Below, in pieces: positions 1-8,078 of a DNA stretch of 64,000 nt (the first letter of the stretch is position 1; each line of letters opens with the position of its first letter). The notes below the pieces were generated by a model. That model was given only the letters and a program-made list of their open reading frames with translations. It did not search any database and was not told the origin of the DNA. A program made the position numbers and the translations under genes. Origin of the DNA: a virus; the IMG/VR virus record IMGVR_UViG_3300019927_000008, positions 1 through 64,000 of that record. One strand, given 5' to 3'.

Positions 1-541
1 GTGAATCGGTATCTGAGAGGTTTAGGTGAACCTTAACCTCAAGATTCTCCCAAGCTAAGGCTCTGAGACGGTGACAGACGGCATCTCGCCGTGCCAGCTT
101 TTGAGAGGGAGAACCGTACAGAGAGTTACTGAAACCTTCAAATTCGAAATTTCAGACCGTAGATCAGGAAGGGGTGTCATGAACCGTGACCACCGGGGGT
201 GAAACCGGCGAAATATGTGGGGTAAAACGGCTAATTTCAGGGAATGAAGCGATGAAATGCAGAAGAAGAGAGGCTGTGAGTGGTGAAACCCGGAGGTTGG
301 GGCAAAACACCATGAAGGATGAAGGGTGAAAATCCTGAAGTAACGAATTTGAAGGGCTGAGTATGGCTATGCTTACGATTTGAAATACGGGATTTGCGGC
401 GAGAAGGCCCGCGATCCTATCTATGTGATGGATGCACATGGGGGGATGGGGGGCCAGCGATGAAACCTGAAGGGTGAAGCCTTGAGACGAAGGATGAAGG
501 ATTGGGGGGTTATTACACCGTCTTTGCGTGCCCGCAAAAGC
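1..541. other. Purine-rich non-coding left region
   Basis: No convincing gene is seen. The + strand is markedly rich in G and A, with irregular repeats of GATGAAG, GGTGAAA and CCTGAAG between about 240 and 510. The long open frame on the minus strand here (164-688) encodes a basic, Ser/Pro-rich peptide unlike the acidic viral proteins and is taken as an artefact of purine bias. The dispersed motif (CGAGAAGG) occurs at 400-407. The region could hold a packaging or replication signal, or small RNAs, but nothing in the sequence decides this. Confidence 0.5.
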
Positions 542-542
542 T

Positions 543-770
543 TTAGTAACCCTCACCGCGTGACTGAGCCATCTCAGCCTGAATTTCGGGGTCGATCTCC
601 TCTGAAGGATGGTAGATTCGGTGAAACTCAGCGAGACTCTGATAATACTTACCAAGGGCATGAAGGACTTCCGGGTCCTTCGTTTCATCGAGGACGTTCA
701 GGGCTGTTATCTGCTCTTCGGACAGCGTGAAGGACATCTCCAAGATGTGCGAGCCGTCTTTCACGATCAT
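543..770 (-). CDS. Hypothetical protein, 75 aa
   Basis: Small acidic protein beginning MIVKDGSHILEM, with a likely helical segment rich in Glu and Ala and a YHPSEEIDPEIQ stretch. The composition fits haloarchaeal coding DNA, unlike the overlapping plus-strand frames. A promoter-like AAAGACTTATC lies about 25 bp upstream of the ATG, so the transcript is probably leaderless. It stands alone upstream of the late operon and reads away from it. No family recognised. Confidence 0.6.
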   Translation of the reverse strand: MIVKDGSHILEMSFTLSEEQITALNVLDETKDPEVLHALGKYYQSLAEFHRIYHPSEEIDPEIQAEMAQSRGEGY

Positions 771-782
771 AACTCGAAATCG

Positions 783-798
783 AGGGGAGATAAGTCTT
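783..798 (-). promoter_or_regulatory. Early-type promoter box
   Basis: On the minus strand this reads CATAAAGACTTATCTCC, matching the AAGACTYAASTC box found upstream of many minus-strand units in this window. It lies about 25 bp from the ATG at 770, the distance expected between an archaeal TATA element and a leaderless start. Confidence 0.5.
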
Positions 799-1024
799 TA
801 TGGAGACTGAAAGGGGGTGGGGGTTCTCTGAAATCCAAATCGCATTGGAAAAATCGGGATTTTTGGCCCATTTTTCGGCAAATTCCGACGCAGTTCTGCG
901 GGCGAGCCGCGCCCGACCTTCTCGCAGTCCAAATTCGAGGTAATTTCCCCGATTTTGCCCCCTTTCCCGGTGATATTTACCCCTTTTTCCTCCAAATTGT
1001 GCCTTCAGAAGTGTTCAAGGGGGG

Positions 1025-1037
1025 TGGGTATATATGC
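1025..1037 (+). promoter_or_regulatory. TATA-like site of the late operon
   Basis: The sequence GGGTATATATGCG is the only strong TATA-like element in the 470-bp gap before the late operon. If used, transcription would start near 1055-1065 and leave a leader of about 180 nt before the terminase gene. The gap (771-1238) otherwise holds the iteron-like repeats listed separately and no gene I trust. Confidence 0.45.
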
Positions 1038-1085
1038 GAGTTACCTTTCATAGTAGTGGAGGGATGTCCTGAACATCCCACCCCG

Positions 1086-1210
1086 GAAGTGTTCCCTCTG
1101 AGGGAAGGCTTCCAAGGGTTGTTCCCTAAAGTTCTACCTCTCGGGGTTAACCTCGGAGGGAGAAGTATCTAATCAGAGGGTTTGCGTAGGACCCCCGGCC
1201 TTCTCGCTGT
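1086..1210 (-). repeat. Iteron-like cluster R1 with CCTTCTCGCTGT motif
   Basis: Read on the minus strand, 1086-1099 and 1116-1129 match the 14-bp unit (AGAGGGAACACTTC, TTAGGGAACAACCC), with a looser copy around 1142-1155. The long form of the dispersed motif, CCTTCTCGCTGT, is at 1199-1210. Copies here are more diverged than at 47883-48056. The cluster sits in the leader of the late operon, so it could bind the same protein as the other three clusters. Confidence 0.5.
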
Positions 1211-1238
1211 TAAACACGAAGTAATACCTAAGAGTATA

Positions 1239-2039
1239 ATGGCGGCAAGGGAAATCACGGGAGCAGACAAAGAAGAGCTTCAAGCTCTGCGAGGCGAATA
1301 CTATAATCAGCCTCTTTCTGTGGAGGAGGGGATTCCCTTCGAGACAGCATATTGTCTGAATCCTATCGCAAAACAACCCGATCACTACGACGGCGAGCAA
1401 CGCTTCTGTAAGCGCCGTGCGGCGAAGAAAGACGAAGAGGATTACGAGGGCGGTCCGAGGGACGCGGCGGCCTTCGCGGTCTGTTGCCACTCCCACGGCG
1501 GCGACGTAGAGAAGAACGGTCACGAGCAGAAGCATCATCTGGAAGACCCGCGAACTGCGGCTATCAAACACGGCCTCGAAGCAGAGGATGACAATTTAAT
1601 TATGGACTTCGACGAATCTGAGCAGAAGCTCTTCGACTCTATCATGGAGGGTTGGCCTGAAATCTACGACTGGCCCCCGCAAGAGGAAGACCCTGCTCGC
1701 TATCGAATCCTTCGCCGTGTTGCGGTGAACGAGGTTCGTTCGGTTCGAGCTGAAGACTACATCGACGACGAAGGTGAAGTCCATATTCGCCGGATTCCGA
1801 CTGAACATGGCGAACAGACTGAAGAAGTCGAGAATCCGCTTTCGCGGGAGTACCGACTTCTGATGTCTGAAGTCACAGACCAGATGAAGGAACTTGGCCT
1901 GACTCCGAAGGAGCGTCAGAAGATGGATACGCTCGAATCTCAGGCTGACAAGGACGACGCTGTTTCCGACATCGCAAGCGAGGCGCTTTCGGACGGAGAC
2001 AACGACTACGATCCGACGCAGTTCGACGATGATGGCTGA
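1239..2039 (+). CDS. Putative terminase small subunit
   Basis: First gene of the late operon. The start chosen is the ATG at 1239 (MAAREITGADKE), because the longer frame begins with non-haloarchaeal-looking residues that overlap the CCTTCTCGCTGT motif. The N-terminal half carries a Cys/His cluster (CLNP, CKRR, CCHSH) that could bind zinc and DNA; the C-terminal half is acidic and helical. About 266 aa. Assignment rests mainly on position: four small genes later comes the large terminase. It could instead be another DNA-binding packaging factor. Confidence 0.5.
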   Translation: MAAREITGADKEELQALRGEYYNQPLSVEEGIPFETAYCLNPIAKQPDHYDGEQRFCKRRAAKKDEEDYEGGPRDAAAFAVCCHSHGGDVEKNGHEQKHHLEDPRTAAIKHGLEAEDDNLIMDFDESEQKLFDSIMEGWPEIYDWPPQEEDPARYRILRRVAVNEVRSVRAEDYIDDEGEVHIRRIPTEHGEQTEEVENPLSREYRLLMSEVTDQMKELGLTPKERQKMDTLESQADKDDAVSDIASEALSDGDNDYDPTQFDDDG

Positions 2040-2289
2040 AAACTTCTCCAGCGGATACACTCTAATCGGTGATATAGATGTGATCCGTTGGCCTGACGAA
2101 GAAGCACTCATCAATCCTCAACTGCTGGAAGGCCTCCGGCAACGCTTCGGGGGTCCAATCGTGGCGATGTGCGGCGGTCGGCACTATCAGTTTCGGCCTC
2201 GTGACCAGATCGGTCACATGACGGCGACGGTTCCGAAGCAGGATCACCACGACGAACCGAGTGCGTTCCTACTCCGAGATCAAACATGA
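2029..2289 (+). CDS. Hypothetical protein, 86 aa
   Basis: Overlaps the preceding stop by 11 bases and is followed by an overlapping small gene, so translation is probably coupled. Begins MMAENFSSGYTL; moderately acidic, with a GGRHYQFRPRDQIGH segment. Lies between the small-terminase candidate and the large terminase, so a role in packaging is possible but not shown. Confidence 0.6.
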   Translation: MMAENFSSGYTLIGDIDVIRWPDEEALINPQLLEGLRQRFGGPIVAMCGGRHYQFRPRDQIGHMTATVPKQDHHDEPSAFLLRDQT

Positions 2290-2393
2290 CAGAAACACCT
2301 GTTGAAGTCAACGAAGACGGAAAGTTGGTTCGCGCTGAAACTGAAGAGCCGGATTTCGACGAGAATCTGACCTTCGAAGGGGAAGATGGCTGA
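2286..2393 (+). CDS. Hypothetical microprotein, 35 aa
   Basis: ATG overlaps the end of the previous gene (ACATGAC) and the stop overlaps the next start (ATGGCTGA). Translation begins MTETPVEVNEDGKL and ends EGEDG; very acidic. Kept because of the perfect overlap pattern and composition. Confidence 0.5.
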   Translation: MTETPVEVNEDGKLVRAETEEPDFDENLTFEGEDG

Positions 2394-2511
2394 TCGAACA
2401 GTTGAAGTTAGCCTGACGGACACCGATATTGCGCTGGCGATGGCGCGAACGGCGTTCCTTCAGGGCTTCATGATGGGTCAGACCGCGAAGGAAGATGCGG
2501 GATCGACCTAA
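2386..2511 (+). CDS. Hypothetical microprotein, 41 aa
   Basis: Begins MADRTVEVSLTDTDIA, with a short hydrophobic, Met-rich helix (FLQGFMMG) near residue 28. Overlaps both neighbours, consistent with coupled translation in the packaging module. Function unknown. Confidence 0.5.
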   Translation: MADRTVEVSLTDTDIALAMARTAFLQGFMMGQTAKEDAGST

Positions 2512-2719
2512 CTCGGCTGAACGCTCGGTTTCTGAAGGCGGCGACCTCCCTGAAGAGTACGAAACGATCATCTCCTTCGCAAGGGAGGATCACGTCCTCG
2601 AAGCTCGGGGGCGTGGAGATACGTGGCTCTACGCAGAGAAGGATTCTCTGATGCCAACAGAACCAGCGTTCGCTACAGGCGACGAGAAAGGCGACATGAA
2701 CGACCTCGACGACATCTAA
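2495..2719 (+). CDS. Hypothetical protein, 74 aa
   Basis: Begins MRDRPNSAERSVSEGG and ends DMNDLDDI; acidic, no recognised motif. Its stop is one base before the large terminase ATG. Probably part of the packaging transcript. Confidence 0.6.
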   Translation: MRDRPNSAERSVSEGGDLPEEYETIISFAREDHVLEARGRGDTWLYAEKDSLMPTEPAFATGDEKGDMNDLDDI

Positions 2720-2720
2720 C

Positions 2721-4442
2721 ATGGATAAACTCGCTGAAACTATCGCAGAAGATGGAGACAGCGAGAAGGCCGGGCTGTTGAAGAAATGGCGTGGCGCTCC
2801 AGAGGAAATCGTTCAGGACGTGTTCCGAACACGGAACATGGAGACTGGACAGATGGAGCCGCTTCGGTTGTTCTATCCGTACCAGCCGAAGCTCCTTCAC
2901 GCCTACTTCTACGGCGGCGCGACGATCACGAACGTCTACAAGGGTCGTCGTATTGGGGTTTCGTTCATTTTCTGTGTGGCGTTGGCGATTGACGCTTTTA
3001 CAACGCCAGACGCGAACTTCGCTATTGTTTCACGCACGAAGGGGCAGTCCGAGGAACGGATTGGCGACATTCGTGACCTTCTGAAGCAGGCGAGGTTCGT
3101 GGATGAGCCAGTTGAAGATTGGCTCCAAAAAGACAACAACGCGAAGCTGATTTTCCCGAACGGCGCGACGATTCGAGCCTTCTCCGGTGATCCGAAGTCG
3201 GCTCGTGGGATGGACTCCGCGAAGACAGTCTTCGTGGACGAGATGGCGTGGCTTGAGGATCAGGCCGCGACCATGCAGGCGTTCATGCCCTTCATCAACC
3301 TCGGCAGTCACCGGCAGATGCTTCAGGTGTCTACCCCGAGGGCGAACAACGACCGCTTCCTGAAGACGCACGAACGCGGGACGCCGAAGGGAGACGATGG
3401 GGTTATCTCGGTGAAACAGCCGAGCTTTAAGAACCCCGAAGAAATCGACATCAACGAGCCGCTTTACGATCAGGATGTCGAGCCGGTTCGACCAGACATG
3501 GACGTTCAGTCCGTCGAGGTCGAACGAGCGCAAGACCCGCAAGGGTTCGCACAGGAGTACCTGTGTCGGCCTATCGCTGACGAGTACCGCTTCTTCACTA
3601 CAGAAGGAATCTATCGAGCCGCAGAACGCGGAGCGGCCCGTGTTGGTGAGAACGGCGACCTTCTCGGTGAATACAGCGGATGGTCCCCGATGACGCACTC
3701 CCGAGAGGGAGGAAAGATGGTCATGGGCGTGGACATCGGGATCGACAGGGACGACACCGCAATTGCGGTGTTCGAACACGTCGGAGCGTACCGTTATCTC
3801 AGATTCCACACACTTCTTAACCATCAGGACCTCCACGCGGTCGGGATAGAAGGTACACGGGTCAACGACCCGTCCAACGTTGCGGAATACATCTCACGCC
3901 TATGCGGTCAGATGAGCGTGGATCACGTCTTCTTGGACAAGACGGGTCCGGGTAAGGGTTTCCAGAAGGAAGTCGAAGCCCGACTCGGGAAGAAGGCGAA
4001 CGGCTTCAATTTCAGCGACAAAGACGAGATCGCCCGGATGATGGGCGACTTCAACTACGCGCTTCACAACGATCTGATGACGTTGGTTCCGGACGATCCG
4101 GTCCAGAACCAGCTTGAGGCGATTGTGAAGGAACAACGTCACGAGACTTCGAAGCCCCGTTTCTCGGGGAAGAAGCACGCCCCACAGGGCAAAGACGACA
4201 TGGCGATGGCGTTGGTCTTGGGTGCGTATCCCCCTGACTTCGACGCAGATCGCAACACGACTCCCAAACAGCGAGAAGGCGTGGCTACTGACCGAGAGGA
4301 TAGTGTCCGCGCTCAACGTAAGAATAAGAGTCGGGAAGATGGAGACTTTGCGGGAATCGTGAGTAGAACGAGTCAACGAGGCGGTACTTCTGACAGAAGT
4401 TGGGATCGGGGACGGTCCTACACCCGACGACACAAACACTAA
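2721..4442 (+). CDS. terL: Terminase large subunit
   Basis: DNA-packaging ATPase and nuclease that pumps genomes into proheads. The ATPase half shows a deviant Walker A around residues 73-81 (YKGRRIGVS), a clear Walker B with catalytic Glu at 170-175 (VFVDEM) and a coupling-motif-like LQVSTPR near 205. The RNase H-fold nuclease half has GVDIGIDRDDTA near 334, the FLDKTG strand near 400 and GKDDMAMAL near 490. 573 aa is normal for the family. Shares one base with the portal gene (TAATG). The residues SEKAG at 14-18 are encoded by the dispersed CGAGAAGG motif. Confidence 0.92.
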   Translation: MDKLAETIAEDGDSEKAGLLKKWRGAPEEIVQDVFRTRNMETGQMEPLRLFYPYQPKLLHAYFYGGATITNVYKGRRIGVSFIFCVALAIDAFTTPDANFAIVSRTKGQSEERIGDIRDLLKQARFVDEPVEDWLQKDNNAKLIFPNGATIRAFSGDPKSARGMDSAKTVFVDEMAWLEDQAATMQAFMPFINLGSHRQMLQVSTPRANNDRFLKTHERGTPKGDDGVISVKQPSFKNPEEIDINEPLYDQDVEPVRPDMDVQSVEVERAQDPQGFAQEYLCRPIADEYRFFTTEGIYRAAERGAARVGENGDLLGEYSGWSPMTHSREGGKMVMGVDIGIDRDDTAIAVFEHVGAYRYLRFHTLLNHQDLHAVGIEGTRVNDPSNVAEYISRLCGQMSVDHVFLDKTGPGKGFQKEVEARLGKKANGFNFSDKDEIARMMGDFNYALHNDLMTLVPDDPVQNQLEAIVKEQRHETSKPRFSGKKHAPQGKDDMAMALVLGAYPPDFDADRNTTPKQREGVATDREDSVRAQRKNKSREDGDFAGIVSRTSQRGGTSDRSWDRGRSYTRRHKH

Positions 4443-5998
4443 TGAGTCAACCACTTGGAGAATTTCGGGAGCCTGAAATTCCCGAAGGGGAGGATGCAGA
4501 CTTCTATACTGATTCCCCGAAGGGCGTCATCCGTAGCAGTACGGGTGGGGGATCGTCGTCGGTCGGCGGTCAGCGAGCTACCGAAGCTCCAGAGAACACG
4601 ATTCAGGAACACCGTCAGATAGCGTACACAGACCCTCACGTTCGAGAGGCTGTGATGACGTTAGTGGACTGGATCGTTGGTGATGGTTGGAACATCGCTT
4701 CTCGCTCTTACAGCGCGGCTCAAGAAGATGGCGTCGGGGCTAACCCTGACGGTCAGACTTCTGAAGAAGGTTCCAGCAACCTTCCGGATCAGACCGGAGG
4801 GGACGGCCAAGGGCAGATGTCCGACGTTGCGAAGCTTCGCCGCCTTCTCGAAGCCTCCTCCTTTTGGAAAGTCTTCGTGGATTGGGTCATCTACGCGGCC
4901 ATTGACGGGCACGCTTTCATGGAACTGGTCGTCGAGGAAGGCCAGTTCAAGCCGAAACTTCTCCCGACTAAGCGGATGAGTCGGAAGGAAGACAAATACG
5001 GCGAGCTTCAATTCTACGAGCTTGAAACTCCCGAAGGTGGGAGTGCTTCTGGTGGTAGTAGCGGCGCGAGCGGAACTAACGGTATTCGATACAAACCACA
5101 CGAAGTTGCGGAGCTAACCTTCCTCAAACATCCGAGGGACGACTTCGGACGATCTCTGATCGAGCCGATCTCGGAGCAGGCCGATATGCTTCGAGACATG
5201 GAGATCGACTACGCTCGCTTCATTGCGACGAAGGCGTACCCTCCGATCCTCTGGAAGCTCGGTGACGAGGATCACAACTGGACGGAAGATCAGGTCGAAG
5301 GTTGGATGGATAACGTGGAGAGCATCGGTCCTGACACCATGCTCGCCGCGCCTCACGACGTTGAGACAGACATCGTAGGCACTACTTCGACCAACTCTAC
5401 GGCAGGCGCAATGCGTCTGGAAGAGACGTTCCAACACTTCCAGAATCGTGTCGTCACCGGCCTCGGCGTTCCTCGTGTTCTGATGAACATGGACGCTGGT
5501 GGGCAGGGAGAGACGACGACTGCGATGCCTTCGTTCAAGCGGCGTGTGAGTCGGCTTCAGACTCGCGTGAAGAACGCCGTCGAATCCCAAATCATCATGA
5601 GTCTCCTGACGGGGACTGCTGGTTTGGATGCGGATTTCCAAGGTACTGTTCCCGAGTTTCAGTTCGGGGAACACAGTTCGGCGGAAAAGCGGCTGGAGAT
5701 CGACAAGCTCCTCAATCTGTTCAACAACGGCCTGCTGACACCTGAAGCGTTCGCGGAGCGGGCTGGAATTGACCCTGAAGAGGTTCCTGATCTATGGAAC
5801 GCAGGAAATCACCTTGAGAACCTGCGAGCGTTGGCGAACAAAGGTGATGAAGTTCAGAATCCCTCTGGTGGTAGGCCCACCGACACCGAAGGTGGCTCGG
5901 AGTCTGCTGGCGGCGAAGTAACTTCGCGGCAATCTCCGGATTCCGACTCAAGCAATGGTCGGAATAGGCGTTCGGTAACAGAGGAAGAAGCGGGCTAA
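4442..5998 (+). CDS. Portal protein
   Basis: Dodecameric ring at the unique head vertex through which DNA passes. Start set at the ATG overlapping the terL stop. About 518 aa; contains low-complexity Gly/Ser-rich insertions near residues 195-210 and an HxxxEL-type wing region (KPHEVAELTFLKHPRDDFG) typical of phage portals, followed by the long helical region (TRVKNAVESQI) and a disordered C-terminus. Position after terL and before the protease supports the call. Confidence 0.88.
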   Translation: MSQPLGEFREPEIPEGEDADFYTDSPKGVIRSSTGGGSSSVGGQRATEAPENTIQEHRQIAYTDPHVREAVMTLVDWIVGDGWNIASRSYSAAQEDGVGANPDGQTSEEGSSNLPDQTGGDGQGQMSDVAKLRRLLEASSFWKVFVDWVIYAAIDGHAFMELVVEEGQFKPKLLPTKRMSRKEDKYGELQFYELETPEGGSASGGSSGASGTNGIRYKPHEVAELTFLKHPRDDFGRSLIEPISEQADMLRDMEIDYARFIATKAYPPILWKLGDEDHNWTEDQVEGWMDNVESIGPDTMLAAPHDVETDIVGTTSTNSTAGAMRLEETFQHFQNRVVTGLGVPRVLMNMDAGGQGETTTAMPSFKRRVSRLQTRVKNAVESQIIMSLLTGTAGLDADFQGTVPEFQFGEHSSAEKRLEIDKLLNLFNNGLLTPEAFAERAGIDPEEVPDLWNAGNHLENLRALANKGDEVQNPSGGRPTDTEGGSESAGGEVTSRQSPDSDSSNGRNRRSVTEEEAG

Positions 5999-6004
5999 TT
6001 ACTC

Positions 6005-6274
6005 ATGGACGATTCTAAACACAAACAACTTGACGACATTCACGAGGAGGTCAAGGGGTCGCACGCACAGTTAGGTGCAATCAACGAGCGAACCCGAAAC
6101 ATCGAATCTCATCTCGAAGCAATTTCTGACGACGTTTCTTCGAACGCAGATGACATTAATGACCTCGAAGCGAAGGTCAAGCGAAACACGACTATCATCA
6201 ACGCGGTGACAGTCGGCCTCGGTTCCATCATCATCTGGATTTCTGACAAACTCACACGACTCAAACTATGGTGA
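6005..6274 (+). CDS. Coiled-coil protein with C-terminal membrane segment
   Basis: 89 aa. Residues 1-60 form heptad-like helices (IHEEVKG, INERTRNIESHLEAI, DDINDLEAKVKR), followed by one hydrophobic segment (INAVTVGLGSIIIWI) and a basic tail. The architecture resembles XhlA/haemolysin-type phage proteins tied to lysis or membrane attachment, though that is only analogy. Its place between portal and protease is unusual for head modules. The stop overlaps the next gene. Confidence 0.6.
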   Translation: MDDSKHKQLDDIHEEVKGSHAQLGAINERTRNIESHLEAISDDVSSNADDINDLEAKVKRNTTIINAVTVGLGSIIIWISDKLTRLKLW

Positions 6275-7026
6275 ACGAACTACAAATCGACGAGAAGCTT
6301 GCCTTCAGCGCCTCTACTGCTGAAGAGGTTGACTTCAGCCACGAAGAGTTTCAGGCCCGAGTTGGGACTGGCTTCAACGAGCATGGCGTTCGAGAGAACC
6401 GCGAGAACGGTGATCTCCAGAGCGTCGATGTTATCTTCAAGGCGATGGAGCCGGGACCTCCGGAGCGACGTAATGGGGTTCGGATCACCGGGGATTTCCT
6501 CGGGAAGGTGGCCGCAAAGGACTACGACCCGAATCCGCCTCACCTGAAGGATCACGACGCGGAGAACACATTCGCTCGTATTGGCGAAGTGAAGGATGCG
6601 TGGTTCTCTGATCGGTTGGATAATCTGATGCTGATGGTCCGGACTCCGAACGTTGAGGGGTCGCAAAACCATCAGGAGGCAATCGCTCGCTACACTCACG
6701 ACCCGCCCGAAATTCGTGATGGTTCGCTTGGCTTCGGACGCAACTACGAAGCCGCAATCAACGACGACGGCGAACCGGAGATGCAAGACGGGAAGTTCCG
6801 CGAGTTTTCGACTGTCAATTTCCCCGGCGGTTACGATGAAGGCGGCGTTGCTACCGCCTTCGCTGAAGCGGTCGATGAAGCGGCTGAAGACTTCGCTGAG
6901 GAAGTGGAGGAAGAGGCCGACGACTTCGAGATCGACACGTCCGTTCTCACGTTCGATGACCCATCGAGTGAAGGCGAGAACTTGGCGACGGACTCTGCGG
7001 TAGAAACCAACAACATCACGTTCTAA
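6268..7026 (+). CDS. Putative prohead maturation protease
   Basis: 252 aa, between portal and scaffold, where tailed viruses place the capsid protease. The N-terminal 160 residues look globular (GVRITGDFLGKVAAKDY, FARIGEVKDAWFSDRLDNLML, GSLGFGRNYEA); the rest is an Ala/Glu-rich acidic tail such as protease-scaffold fusions carry. I cannot assign catalytic residues with confidence, so the call rests on gene order and overall shape. Confidence 0.55.
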   Translation: MVNELQIDEKLAFSASTAEEVDFSHEEFQARVGTGFNEHGVRENRENGDLQSVDVIFKAMEPGPPERRNGVRITGDFLGKVAAKDYDPNPPHLKDHDAENTFARIGEVKDAWFSDRLDNLMLMVRTPNVEGSQNHQEAIARYTHDPPEIRDGSLGFGRNYEAAINDDGEPEMQDGKFREFSTVNFPGGYDEGGVATAFAEAVDEAAEDFAEEVEEEADDFEIDTSVLTFDDPSSEGENLATDSAVETNNITF

Positions 7027-7028
7027 AC

Positions 7029-7484
7029 ATGGACCTGAATTTCACACAAGTTACCTACGACGGTGAGCTGGCGGACTTCGAGGCCGAACGGCTTCGAGAG
7101 ATCATCCGCGAGTTCGAAAATGCACAGGAGTCCAACGTCGCTGAGTTCGAGGACGCGGCTGACGCACTCGACGGCGTTGATGAAAAGATCGAAGACTTCG
7201 CGGAGGCGCGACAGGCCCTTCTCGATGACATCACCGAGGCGGAAGCCTTCGATGAAGTCCCGCTGACTGAAGAGGCTCTGGAGGAGCAGTCCTTCGGCCA
7301 GCTTCAGGAGTGGCATGATTTCGTTGCCGATCATGGCGTCGAAACCGGCGACGAGACAGACGAAGCTGACGAGTCCGGTTCGGACTTCGATGACTTCGGT
7401 ACGAAGTCTCCCACCCCCGACGATGAGGATGACGAAGACTTCGCGGAAGATGCCCTGAGCGAGATGCAGGGTGTCAACTTCTAA
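7029..7484 (+). CDS. Putative scaffolding protein
   Basis: 151 aa, extremely acidic and mostly helical (FEAERLREIIREFEN, DEKIEDFAEARQALL). Located directly before the decoration and major capsid genes. Such short charged helical proteins guide prohead assembly and are then degraded by the protease. No sequence motif is diagnostic. Confidence 0.6.
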   Translation: MDLNFTQVTYDGELADFEAERLREIIREFENAQESNVAEFEDAADALDGVDEKIEDFAEARQALLDDITEAEAFDEVPLTEEALEEQSFGQLQEWHDFVADHGVETGDETDEADESGSDFDDFGTKSPTPDDEDDEDFAEDALSEMQGVNF

Positions 7485-7502
7485 AACGGGATTCAATCAT
7501 AA

Positions 7503-8042
7503 ATGACTGATTTCAACATTGCGACTGGTGAGGAACAGCCTCTCAACCGAACCGGCTTCTCGAACGTTCAGGTTGAGGGTAAGAATCAGGGCGTTCCTGT
7601 CGGCGTTGACAACTCGGGCGCAGAGCCTCAGCTTGTCCGCGCTGATGCAGACAGCGGGACTGCGATCCAAGCTGTCGGCGTTCTGTTCCCTCGTGAAGTC
7701 CTTCCTGCCGGTCAGTACGGCGGCGTCAACGCCCATCCGTGGGACGACGTGGAGGCCCAAATCTACGAGGAGAACCGCACGAAGGCGGGCGACCGCGCTA
7801 CGGTCGTTCGTAGCGGGATCGAGATGGTCAACGACGACGGCGACACGGACTTCGAGCCGAGTGAGCCGGTCTATCTGGCTCCCGGTGGTGGCTTCACACA
7901 GACGAAGCCTTCGGGTTCGGGCGACATTGTTCAGGTTCTCGGCGTTGCGACGACCGAGGTCGAGAACGAACTGGACCCCGGTAACGACGCGAAGGACCGG
8001 CTGTTCCTTGAGGTTGACGCCGACTACGAGGTTCTGGCGTAA
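7503..8042 (+). CDS. Putative head decoration protein
   Basis: 179 aa, beta-rich with repeated Gly/Val segments (GKNQGVPVGVDNSGAEP, AIQAVGVLFPREVL, GDIVQVLGVATTEV). Directly precedes the capsid gene, as lambda gpD-like and DUF2190-type stabilising proteins do. Composition and position support it; sequence identity to those families was not tested. Confidence 0.6.
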   Translation: MTDFNIATGEEQPLNRTGFSNVQVEGKNQGVPVGVDNSGAEPQLVRADADSGTAIQAVGVLFPREVLPAGQYGGVNAHPWDDVEAQIYEENRTKAGDRATVVRSGIEMVNDDGDTDFEPSEPVYLAPGGGFTQTKPSGSGDIVQVLGVATTEVENELDPGNDAKDRLFLEVDADYEVLA

Positions 8043-8078
8043 GACTCTGAACACGGCTAATTAACTCTTAATCTAATA

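Noticed and set aside
164-688. 174-aa open frame on the minus strand
   Set aside because: Basic, Ser/Arg/Pro-rich, overlaps a better acidic gene (543-770) and arises from purine bias on the + strand.
798-995. 65-aa minus-strand frame starting at a TTG codon
   Set aside because: Composition is not viral-like, its start is weak and no neighbouring gene is coupled to it.
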